From positions 49,887 to 113,886 of the forward strand of contig NZ_BSSE01000024.1 in NCBI RefSeq assembly GCF_030268965.1: a DNA stretch of 64,000 nt, written 5' to 3'. The notes beneath the pieces are model-generated. The model ran no database searches and was not told the DNA's origin. It saw nothing but the letters and a program-made list of their open reading frames with translations. Below, piece after piece: positions 8,872 through 16,248 of this stretch. Positions within the stretch are counted from its first letter, which is position 1. Each line of letters opens with the position of its first letter. The DNA comes from Microtetraspora sp. NBRC 16547. GTDB taxonomy: Bacteria > Actinomycetota > Actinomycetes > Streptosporangiales > Streptosporangiaceae. Both the position numbers and the translations under genes were made by a program.

Positions 8872-9879
8872 TCAGTGTCCTCGGGACGTCAGGAAGTGGG
8901 CGATGTCGAGGAACTCGGCGCGGACCGCCGAGGGCATGTCGGCGTCGGCGAGGTGGCGCTCCGCCGCGTCGAGCCGGTGCTTGGCCTCGGTCTCGGCCCA
9001 GGCGCGCCCGCCCGCCTCCTCGACCAGACCGGCAGCGTCGCGCAGATCGGACTCCGAAAGCGGCTCCGTACCGGCCATCAGGGCGGCGAGCCGCTCGCCC
9101 GCCCGGGTGCCGCTGGTGAGCGCGGCGACGATCGGCAGGGACTTCTTGCGGGCCCGCAGGTCCGAGAGCACCGGCTTCCCGGTCGCGGCCGGGCTGCCCC
9201 AGATGCCGAGCAGGTCGTCGGCCAGCTGGAAGGCGAGCCCCGCCTCGGCCCCGAACGCGGCCAGGGCCGCGACGAGCGGATCGGGGCCGCCCACCGCCAG
9301 AGCACCGATCGAGCAGGCGCAGGCCAGCAGTGCGCCGGTCTTCTGGGTGGACATCTCGCGGCATTCGTCCAGGCTCACGTCGGAGCGCCGCTCGAACTCC
9401 AGGTCCAGCGCCTGCCCGGCGATCAGCCGCCGGGTCGCGGCGGCCAGGCAGCGCGCCGCTGCGACGAGCCCCGGGTCGCCGTCCTCCAGCAGCACCTCAC
9501 CGGCCAGCGACAGGAGCGCGTCCCCGGCGAGGATGGCCGACGACTGGCCGAAGACGGTCCAGGCCGCGGGCCGGTGCCGCCGCATCCGGTCCCCGTCCAT
9601 GATGTCGTCGTGGAGCAGCGAGAACGCGTGCACGAGCTCGACCGCCGCGGCCGCCGTCAACGCCTGCTCCGTGCCCGCCGCCCTGGCGGACAGAACGGCG
9701 AGCGCCGGTCGCAGGGCCTTGCCCCCCGGCGTGACGGGCCGGCCCATCGGGTCGGCCCAGCCGAGGTGGTAGGCGGCGACGCGCCGCGTGATCGGGTCGA
9801 GCCGGGCCACGGCGTCGCGCAGCACGGGCTCCACCAGCCCGCGGGCGGCCGCGACGGTCGGCGGGATGACCTCCCTCAC
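8872..9879 (-). CDS. polyprenyl (probably farnesyl) diphosphate synthase
   Basis: A 335-residue trans-prenyltransferase. The first aspartate-rich motif is LLHDDIMDGD and the second is FQLADDLLGIW; the GKALRP and TQKTG motifs of the family are in place. In hopanoid operons this enzyme supplies farnesyl diphosphate for HpnD/HpnC. The start is GTG 9879, which overlaps the hpnE stop codon (GTGA). The same frame is open far upstream, but that part is antisense-free shadow of hpnE. Exact chain length of the product cannot be read from the sequence. Confidence 0.9.
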   Translation of the reverse strand: MREVIPPTVAAARGLVEPVLRDAVARLDPITRRVAAYHLGWADPMGRPVTPGGKALRPALAVLSARAAGTEQALTAAAAVELVHAFSLLHDDIMDGDRMRRHRPAAWTVFGQSSAILAGDALLSLAGEVLLEDGDPGLVAAARCLAAATRRLIAGQALDLEFERRSDVSLDECREMSTQKTGALLACACSIGALAVGGPDPLVAALAAFGAEAGLAFQLADDLLGIWGSPAATGKPVLSDLRARKKSLPIVAALTSGTRAGERLAALMAGTEPLSESDLRDAAGLVEEAGGRAWAETEAKHRLDAAERHLADADMPSAVRAEFLDIAHFLTSRGH

Positions 9880-11339
9880 CGGGCCGCCTCCGTGTCGAGA
9901 GTCGCCGTGTCGAGAGTCGCCGTGTCGAGAGTCGCCGTGTCGCGAGTCGCCGTGTCGCGGGTCGCCGTGTCCCGAGTTGCCGTGTCGCGAGTCCCCATGT
10001 CGCGAGTTCCCGTGTTCGGAATCCCCGCGTCCAGATGACGCCTGGCCAATCTGGCCGCGTTGAGTCCGCTGCGCACGGCCGCCTCCATCGTGTCGGGCCA
10101 GCCCGTGTCGGTCCACGCGCCGGCGAGGAACAGTCCGGGCCACCGGGTGGCGGCCTCGGGGCGGAGCGCGCCGCTGCCAGGACCCTGGCGGAAGGTGGCG
10201 CGACGTTCTCTGGTGACGAAGAAGTCCGTGACCCGGGCCCGTCGTGCGCCGGGGAAGAGCTGTTCCAGCGCCAGGACGAACACGGCCCGGGCCCGCGCGG
10301 TGGGCGTGTCGATCCAGCGGTCGGCGGCCGACACGGAGACCGCGAGGTACTGGCCGTCGCGCAGCCCGGCCACCCGCGTCTTGTCGAACACCCACTGCAC
10401 CGGCGACCCCACGACCGCGGCGAACGGCAGGTCGGTGACCCGCCGGTCGTAGACGACGTGCACGTTGACGATCGGGCTGGCGGACAGGCCGCTCCAGCGC
10501 TCCCGGTCCGGCGCCGCGTCCATCGGGACGAGCCGCGCGGCCTGCTCGTGCGGCGTGGCGACGATCACCGCCGACGCCTTCACCCGCGTGCCGTCCACGA
10601 CGATCATGGGGCCCGGTTCGATCGCCGTGACCTTCGCCGACAGCCGTACGACACCGCCGTGCCGGGTGATGGCGGCCTGCGCGGCCGTGCCGTGCAGCTC
10701 GCCGAGCGGCACGGTGGGCACGCCGATGTCGGCCGCGTCCGCCCGGCCGAACAGCGCGGTCTGGAACACCATCGCCGCGGGGCCGAGCGCCGCGTCCCCG
10801 GCGCACACGTTCAGCGCGGCCACCGCGAACAGCTCCCACAGGACGCGCCGCGCGGCGTCGCCCTGCCCGTGTGCGGCCAGCCAGGTCGCGAGGTCCACCC
10901 GGTCGAGCGCGGGGTCGGCCGGGTCGAGCCGCCGCAGGGCGAGCGAGCCGCGCATCGCGCGCAGCCGGTCGGCCGGCGCGAGCAGCGGGTACCGCGCCAG
11001 CGCGGGCAGGAGGTGGAACGGCCCGGGTAGCGCGGACCGGCGCAGCCGCGCCGTCCGGCCGTCCGGGGTGAGCACCCGCACGTCGAACCGGTCCTGCACG
11101 TCCACCCGGGACGCGCCGCCGAGCCGGTCGAGCAGCCCCCGGTAGGCCGTGCAGCAGCGCAGGAACACGTGCTGCCCGTTGTCGACCACGAGGCCGTTGC
11201 GCACGAACGAGTGCGTGGCGCCCCCGAGCCGCGGCCGGGCCTCGTACAGCGTCACCGGGTGGCCGGCCTCCCCGAGCGCCACGGCGGCGGCGATGCCCGC
11301 GAGGCCGCCCCCGACGATCGCCACCGGAGCCCGCGTCAT
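9876..11339 (-). CDS. hpnE: hydroxysqualene dehydroxylase HpnE
   Basis: A 487-residue FAD-dependent amine-oxidase-like protein. The dinucleotide-binding motif IVGGGLAGIAAAVALGEAG lies at the N-terminus, followed by YEARPRLGGAT; a C-terminal GLFLAGAWTDTG is the second FAD contact. HpnE reduces hydroxysqualene, made by HpnD and HpnC, to squalene. The start ATG 11339 overlaps the hpnD stop (ATGA). The last 45 or so residues are an extra tail of TRDTA/TLDTA pentapeptides, not expected in HpnE, which makes the protein longer than the usual 420-450 residues. Confidence 0.92.
   Translation of the reverse strand: MTRAPVAIVGGGLAGIAAAVALGEAGHPVTLYEARPRLGGATHSFVRNGLVVDNGQHVFLRCCTAYRGLLDRLGGASRVDVQDRFDVRVLTPDGRTARLRRSALPGPFHLLPALARYPLLAPADRLRAMRGSLALRRLDPADPALDRVDLATWLAAHGQGDAARRVLWELFAVAALNVCAGDAALGPAAMVFQTALFGRADAADIGVPTVPLGELHGTAAQAAITRHGGVVRLSAKVTAIEPGPMIVVDGTRVKASAVIVATPHEQAARLVPMDAAPDRERWSGLSASPIVNVHVVYDRRVTDLPFAAVVGSPVQWVFDKTRVAGLRDGQYLAVSVSAADRWIDTPTARARAVFVLALEQLFPGARRARVTDFFVTRERRATFRQGPGSGALRPEAATRWPGLFLAGAWTDTGWPDTMEAAVRSGLNAARLARRHLDAGIPNTGTRDMGTRDTATRDTATRDTATRDTATLDTATLDTATLDTEAAR
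9895..10025 (-). repeat. 15-bp coding repeat in the 3' end of hpnE
   Basis: About eight units of 15 bp (minus-strand unit ACTCGCGACACGGCG and variants with CTC for CGC) encode TRDTA, then TLDTA. The array keeps the frame and ends seven codons before the overlapping start of the next gene. Units toward the stop are more alike than those upstream, suggesting expansion from the 3' side. Confidence 0.85.
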
Positions 11340-12265
11340 CGGCCCGCCCCCGCGAGCGCCCGCGCCGCGACCATGGCTTTCGCCCAGGGCGGCAGCGATA
11401 ACCGAGCGGACAGCGCCACGGCGGGGTCTGCCGCGATGCGGTCGAGCAGGCACCGGTAGATCCCGGCCATCGCCGCAGTGCACGCCGCGCTGCGGGTGTC
11501 GAGCAGGGGCAGCAGGCGCATGCCGTCCGCGAACCACTCGCGGGCGCGTACGGCCTCGTAGCGGATGAGTGTGGCGAGCCGGTGCGGCGGATCGGTGAAC
11601 CGCCCGGCGCCGTCGAGGGTCAGGGTGCAGCCGAACCGCTCGAGATCCTCGATCGGCAGGTAGATCCGCCCGGCCAGCCGGTCCTCGCGCACGTCTCTGA
11701 GGATGTTCGTGATCTGCAGGGCCACGCCGAGCGCGTCCGCGAGCGGCGTGGCCGCCGCGGGGTCGTCGGTGCCGAAGACGCCGAGCGAGAGCCGCCCGAT
11801 CGACCCGGCGACGCATCGGCAGTACGACAGCAGCTCGTCGAACCGGGCGTACGTCGTGCCGCGCACGTCGGCGGCGCAGCCGTCGATCAGCTCGCCGAAC
11901 GCGGCGAGCGGCAGCGGGTAGCGCCGCGCGGCGTCGTGCAACGCGATCAGCACGAGGTCCTCACGGCCGTCACGGTTGTCACGGCCCTCGCCGTCGTCCC
12001 GGCCGTCCCGGCCGTCCCGGCCGTCCCGCTCGCCGCGGAGCTCCGGCGGGCCGTCCAGCGCCTCTCTGGCCGCGGCCAGCTGGGCCAGCCGCTGCCCGAC
12101 CGGCCCGTGGCCGTCGGCGATGTCGTCGATCCGCCGGGCGAAGGCGTACACCGCGCTCAGCGCGCGGCGCTTGGGCGCCGGCAGCAGCCGGAGGCCGTAG
12201 GAGAAGTTCCGCGCCTGCCTGCGCATGATCTGTTCGCAGTGTCGGTACGCCTCAGGAACGCCCAC
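11336..12265 (-). CDS. hpnD: presqualene diphosphate synthase HpnD
   Basis: A 309-residue squalene/phytoene-synthase family member. The two aspartate motifs are RIDDIAD (about residue 46) and DVREDRLAGRIYLP (about residue 201). In hopanoid bacteria HpnD joins two farnesyl diphosphates to presqualene diphosphate, which HpnC then converts to hydroxysqualene. The start overlaps the end of hpnC by 14 bp and the stop overlaps hpnE. Between residues about 78 and 101 there is a charged RDG-rich insert encoded by 9-bp repeats, lying in a loop between helices and unlikely to touch the active site. Confidence 0.9.
   Translation of the reverse strand: MGVPEAYRHCEQIMRRQARNFSYGLRLLPAPKRRALSAVYAFARRIDDIADGHGPVGQRLAQLAAAREALDGPPELRGERDGRDGRDGRDDGEGRDNRDGREDLVLIALHDAARRYPLPLAAFGELIDGCAADVRGTTYARFDELLSYCRCVAGSIGRLSLGVFGTDDPAAATPLADALGVALQITNILRDVREDRLAGRIYLPIEDLERFGCTLTLDGAGRFTDPPHRLATLIRYEAVRAREWFADGMRLLPLLDTRSAACTAAMAGIYRCLLDRIAADPAVALSARLSLPPWAKAMVAARALAGAGR
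11963..12036 (-). repeat. 9-bp coding repeat inside hpnD
   Basis: Units related to CGGGACGGC/CGTGACGGC on the minus strand encode GRDGRDGRDD and GRDNRDG in hpnD. It is the third gene of this operon with an in-frame short repeat. Confidence 0.75.
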
Positions 12266-13163
12266 GGCTCGCCCCCCTTCTCACCAGGATGCGCAGCCAC
12301 GCCCGCATCAGGCGCGTCCCGCGCGGCCGTACGGCGCGGCCGAGAACGTCGTAACCGGCCTGCCGCAGCGCGGCGATCGTGGCGTGGCCCCCGGCGAGGT
12401 AGCCCGCGATGGCGAGCCGGGCCAGGCCGCCCACCGAGGCGACCAGCGGGGCCCCCTCGTTGAGCAGCCGTTCGGCCCGTTCGGTCTGCAGCGCGACCAC
12501 GTTGCGCAGCCGGCCGGGGGTGCTCGCCGCGGCGAGGTCGGCGTCGGTGCAGCCGAACCGCCGGAGGTCCTCTTTCGGCAGGTAGATCCGGCCCCGGGCG
12601 TAGTCCTCGCCGACGTCCTGGCAGTGCTCGATGATCTGCAGCGCCGTGCAGACCCGGTCGGACAGGTCGAGGCGGTCGGGGGCGGCCAGGCCGAACACGT
12701 GCAGCACGATGTGCCCGACCGGGTTGGCGGACAGCTCGCAGTAGCCGAGCAGCTCGTCGAACGTCTTGTACCGGGTGATCGTCTGGTCGCGCCGGTTCGC
12801 CTCGACCAGCCGGTGGAAGGGCTCCGCGGGGATGGAGAACGCCGTGACCGTCTCCTCGAGCTCGCGCACGGCGGGCAGGTACGGCGTCCGACCGGCGTAG
12901 AGACGGTGAAGGTCGGTTTCCACGGTGTCGAGCAGGCGCAGCGGGTCGCCGTTCCCGGGTTCGTCGCCGATGTCGTCCACGAACCGCGCGAAGCCGTACA
13001 CCGCGAGGAGGTGATGACGATAACCGCGGGGCAGCAGCCGGGAAGCGACCGGGAAGTTTTCCCGGCGCGCTTTGAGTGCGACGTCCCGAACGTCGTCTCC
13101 CCCCGATGACATAAATTGAGGCTGTCCGTCGTGGGCTGGTATAAACACGGACGCCCAGCTCAT
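12252..13163 (-). CDS. hpnC: squalene synthase-like HpnC (hydroxysqualene synthase)
   Basis: A squalene/phytoene-synthase family protein, up to 303 residues, with FVDDIGDE as the first and DVGEDYARGRIYLP as the second aspartate motif. HpnC acts on the presqualene diphosphate made by HpnD. It is the first gene of the leftward hopanoid operon. Two starts are possible: ATG 13163, or the more usual-looking ATG 13112 (MSSGGDDVRD), which begins closer to where family similarity starts. Neither has a clear ribosome binding site. Confidence 0.88.
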   Translation of the reverse strand: MSWASVFIPAHDGQPQFMSSGGDDVRDVALKARRENFPVASRLLPRGYRHHLLAVYGFARFVDDIGDEPGNGDPLRLLDTVETDLHRLYAGRTPYLPAVRELEETVTAFSIPAEPFHRLVEANRRDQTITRYKTFDELLGYCELSANPVGHIVLHVFGLAAPDRLDLSDRVCTALQIIEHCQDVGEDYARGRIYLPKEDLRRFGCTDADLAAASTPGRLRNVVALQTERAERLLNEGAPLVASVGGLARLAIAGYLAGGHATIAALRQAGYDVLGRAVRPRGTRLMRAWLRILVRRGASRGRS

Positions 13164-13212
13164 TGGGGTTTAGCGGACAGGAGCAGGGCGAATATTTTGA
13201 TATCCGGATGTG

Positions 13213-13241
13213 CCGCCGAATTTCTGAGAATTCATCGGCGG
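13213..13241. terminator. hairpin between the NodB gene and hpnC
   Basis: Perfect 7-base arms CCGCCGA and TCGGCGG enclose 15 AT-richer bases that are themselves partly symmetric (GAATT...GAATTC). It lies 65 bp downstream of the NodB stop and 50 bp upstream of the hpnC start, both on the minus strand, so it could end the NodB transcript or act as an operator for the hopanoid operon. There is no T-run. Confidence 0.4.
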
Positions 13242-13305
13242 CTATTTGCCGAACGGGCCGTTTAAACCGGGAATCGCGGAAATCGGAGGTCGGTCTTCCG
13301 TGTTT

Positions 13306-14052
13306 TCAGCAGACGCCGTGGTCCCGCAGGGGCCCGATCAACAGGCCCGCCGAGCGGCAGGCGTCCACCAGCCGGGGCAGGGCGCCGAGCGCCGACCGCC
13401 AGGCGCCCGGATCCGAGGTGTGGTCGGAGTCGTGCAGCAGGAGAGTGGCCCCGCCGCGCAGGCCGGGCGTCATGGCCGCCACCACGGAGTCCGGGGTCGC
13501 CGAGCGGGTCCAGTCCCGGCCCCACACGGTCCACAGCACCGGCCGCAGCCCGCGGAGCCGGGCGGCGATCAGTGTCTCGGCGCTGAGCACGCCGTACGGC
13601 GGGCGGTACCACCGGGGGACCGTCCCGGTCACGGCGGTGACCAGGTCGGCGGCCCGAGCCAGCTCGGCCGCCATGCGTCCCGGGCGGGTGACGAGCGCGT
13701 TGTCGTGGTGCCAGCCGTGCACGGCGATCTCGTGGCCGCACGCGGCGACGCGGCGGCCGAGCGCGGGATGGCGGTCGAGCATCTCGCCGAGCATGAAGAA
13801 CGTCGCCCGGCAGCCGAGCCGGTCCAGCTCGTCGAGGAACCGCGGTGTGGATCGCGGGTCGGGGCCGTCGTCGAAGGTCAGCGCGACATGGTCGCCCGCG
13901 CCCACGCCCGCGATGCCGGGCAGCAGGCGGCGTACGGCGGGCAGCCAGGTCGCGGCGGGGCCGGCATGCAGCAGGGCCAGCCCGGCGAGGCCGGCCAGCG
14001 CGGGCGCGATGCGGCGCGTCCCGCTGTTTTCCCAGGTCGTTTCCCAGGTCAC
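13306..14052 (-). CDS. polysaccharide deacetylase (NodB domain), membrane-anchored
   Basis: About 248 residues from GTG 14052 (an in-frame TTG lies further up at 14088 but would overlap the divergent gene). A hydrophobic N-terminal helix (ALAGLAGLALLHAGP) is followed by the NodB domain: LTFDDGPDP, HGWHHD, RPPYG, RDWTR and LLLHDSD. All metal ligands appear present, so it should be an active carbohydrate esterase, extracytoplasmic by its anchor. It is divergent from the glycosyltransferase gene with only about 30 bp between them, which suggests shared control. A glycosyltransferase plus deacetylase next to a hopanoid operon recalls the HpnI/HpnK pair that decorates hopanoids elsewhere, but the families differ. 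Confidence 0.82.
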   Translation of the reverse strand: MTWETTWENSGTRRIAPALAGLAGLALLHAGPAATWLPAVRRLLPGIAGVGAGDHVALTFDDGPDPRSTPRFLDELDRLGCRATFFMLGEMLDRHPALGRRVAACGHEIAVHGWHHDNALVTRPGRMAAELARAADLVTAVTGTVPRWYRPPYGVLSAETLIAARLRGLRPVLWTVWGRDWTRSATPDSVVAAMTPGLRGGATLLLHDSDHTSDPGAWRSALGALPRLVDACRSAGLLIGPLRDHGVC

Positions 14053-14081
14053 TCCGTCAAGTGTGCGGGAGAGGTGCGGCG

Positions 14082-15200
14082 ATGCCAACGCGGCGCACGG
14101 TCCTGATCCTCAGCGCGAGCATGGGCGCGGGGCACGACGCCGCCGCGGCCGAGCTGGCCAGGCGGCTGGCCGCCGCGGGCGTCGACGCCGAGGTGACCGA
14201 CGTCCTCGACCTGCTCCCGTTCCGGCTGGGGGCGGCACTGCGCGGCTGGTACGGCTGGATGATGCGCTCCGCCCCCTGGTCGTACGCGCTGATCTATCGC
14301 GCCTTCTTCGCGTCGGGGAGTGTGCCGTCGGTGTCGCCGCTGACGGTCCTGGTCGCGGCCCGGCTGCGGAGGCTGCTGCTCCGCCGGAGACCGGACGAGG
14401 TGGTGTCGGCCTTCCACCTGGCCGCGCAGGCGGCCGGGCACCTCCGGGCGCGTGGCCTGCTGCCGGTCCCGAGCACAGTGCTGCTCACCGACTTCGCGGC
14501 GCACCGGTTGTGGCTGCATCCGGGGAACGACCGGTACCTGTGCCCCGACCCGGCCACCGCGGACGCGGTGCGGGCGGCGACCGGGCGGCCCGCCTCCTGG
14601 CACGCCCCGCTCGTCCGCCCGGAGTTCCTGATGGACGGGGCCACCGCCCGGCCGCGCCCGGACGAACGGCGAGGCGACCGGCCGGTCCTGGTCTCGGCGG
14701 GTTCCTGGGGGGTGGGCGGCGTCGAGCGGACGGCCCGCATCCTGGCCCGCTCCGGGCGGTACGTGCCAGTCGTCCTGTGCGGGCGCAACGACGAGCTCCG
14801 CCGCCGCCTGCGCCGCCATCTGGGGCGTGCCGGGGTGGCGCTCGGCTGGTGCGACGACATGCCCGCCCTGATGGCCGCGGCGTACGCGCTGATCGACAAC
14901 GCGGCGGGACTGACATGCAGGGAGGCGATGGCGGCGGGGGTGCCGGTGATCTCCTATCTGCCGATCCCCGGGCACGGGCGCGAGGGCGCGCTGGCGATGG
15001 CCAGGGCCGGGCTGAGCGTCCACGCCCGTGACGCGGCCGAGCTGCTGGCCGCGCTCGACCGGATCGGCGAGGAGGGCGGGCGGGCGCGGCACGCGGCCCC
15101 CGGAGCCCGGCTGTTCGCCGCCGCGCCCGCCGAGTCGTTCTTCAATCTTTCTGTCCTGTCAGGTCGTCCTGGCGGACGTGCGGGGACTGGGCCAGCCTGA
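14082..15200 (+). CDS. MGDG-synthase-like glycosyltransferase (GT28 type)
   Basis: A 372-residue protein. The start ILSASMGAGHDAAAAELARRL is the acceptor-side motif of the diacylglycerol glycosyltransferase/MurG superfamily. The C-terminal half has GWCDDMPALMAAA and a nucleotide-sugar site reading AGLTCREAMAAGVPVI. Family members transfer a hexose or HexNAc from UDP-sugar to a lipid on the cytoplasmic face. Start ATG 14082 follows GGGAGAGG. The last 59 bp overlap the convergent EamA gene. Being between the hopanoid operon and its neighbouring deacetylase, it may act on hopanoids or glycolipids; this is inference. Confidence 0.8.
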   Translation: MPTRRTVLILSASMGAGHDAAAAELARRLAAAGVDAEVTDVLDLLPFRLGAALRGWYGWMMRSAPWSYALIYRAFFASGSVPSVSPLTVLVAARLRRLLLRRRPDEVVSAFHLAAQAAGHLRARGLLPVPSTVLLTDFAAHRLWLHPGNDRYLCPDPATADAVRAATGRPASWHAPLVRPEFLMDGATARPRPDERRGDRPVLVSAGSWGVGGVERTARILARSGRYVPVVLCGRNDELRRRLRRHLGRAGVALGWCDDMPALMAAAYALIDNAAGLTCREAMAAGVPVISYLPIPGHGREGALAMARAGLSVHARDAAELLAALDRIGEEGGRARHAAPGARLFAAAPAESFFNLSVLSGRPGGRAGTGPA

Positions 15201-16005
15201 CGCTGCCGTAGAAGATCAGGCCCACACCGATCAGTTCGAACACCATCCACGGGCCGAGCCGGATGCTCTCGCCGAAGAGCGCGACGCCGAGCCCGATGCT
15301 CGCCACGGGGTCGCTGACGTTGAGCGTCGGCTGGACGACGACGAGATTGCCGCTCTGCAGGGCGTTCTGCAGCACGAACACGCTGAACAGCCCCGCGGCC
15401 ACCATGGCCCACACCGGCCAGGTGGTCAGCACGGCGGCCCGCTCCGTGTCGAAGAGGCGGGTGCTCTCCTTCATCAGCGCGGCGGTGAAGGCGAATCCCA
15501 GGCCGGACGTGATCCCGAGCAGCGCCGCGCGGTACGGGCCGCGGGTGATCCGCGCCATCCCGATCAGGTACGCGGTGATGCCGCCGCAGACCAGCGTGGC
15601 GATCGTCCAGTCGGCGGGGCCCGGCGTGCGGTGCCCCTGCCCGGGGCTGGCGGAGGCGAGCAGGGTCGCGAGCCCGACGGTCACACAGACGATGGCCAGC
15701 CACGCGTTCCGGTCCAGCCTCACCCCGTACATCAACCAGATGATGAGCATGGTGAACGGCAGCTCCGTGATGAGCAGCGGCTGCACCAAGGCGAGCGTCC
15801 CGAAGTTCAGCGCGCTCGCCTGGAGGAGGAAACCACCGATCAGCGCGCCGATGCCGCCCAGCCAGACCGGCTTGCGCATCATGTCCCACATCAGGGACAG
15901 CTTGAAGGCGTCGCTCGGCGGAGCGGTCCGCGCCGCCCGGCGCTGCAGCACCGAGGAGTACGCGTTGCAGGCCGCCGCGAGCACGGCCAGGATCACCGCG
16001 ATCAC
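15142..16005 (-). CDS. DMT/EamA-type membrane transporter
   Basis: A 287-residue integral membrane protein with about nine to ten hydrophobic helices and the internal two-fold pattern of drug/metabolite transporters. It begins with a helix carrying NAYSSVLQRRAAR and includes ALVQPLLITELPFTM and VVVQPTLNVSDPVAS, a typical related pair in the two halves. The short C-terminal tail is charged (QDDLTGQKD). Substrate is unknown. It converges on and overlaps the glycosyltransferase gene, and diverges from the channel gene across about 240 bp. Confidence 0.8.
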   Translation of the reverse strand: MIAVILAVLAAACNAYSSVLQRRAARTAPPSDAFKLSLMWDMMRKPVWLGGIGALIGGFLLQASALNFGTLALVQPLLITELPFTMLIIWLMYGVRLDRNAWLAIVCVTVGLATLLASASPGQGHRTPGPADWTIATLVCGGITAYLIGMARITRGPYRAALLGITSGLGFAFTAALMKESTRLFDTERAAVLTTWPVWAMVAAGLFSVFVLQNALQSGNLVVVQPTLNVSDPVASIGLGVALFGESIRLGPWMVFELIGVGLIFYGSVRLAQSPHVRQDDLTGQKD

Positions 16006-16248
16006 CGGCGCCCGGCCTTCCGTACGCGGCGCCGTCCGACAGTGGTGGTCATAGGGCCGAGCATCGGGGAACCGGCACCCGGCGCAAGCGACCCACGCCG
16101 GACACGGCTGGGCCGCGACCCACGTTTGCCTGCCGCTTGGCCGCCGAGCAGAAGCGAGCTCCGGGCCACCTTGCTATGTTCCTTCTGATCCGATCCGCAT
16201 GATTTCGGGCGGTTCGGGCGGAGGGGACGACGAGCGGACGGCGGGAGC

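Noticed and set aside
9879..10839. Upstream extension of the polyprenyl synthetase frame
   Set aside because: Family similarity starts at GTG 9879, which overlaps the hpnE stop; the extension is another reading of hpnE.
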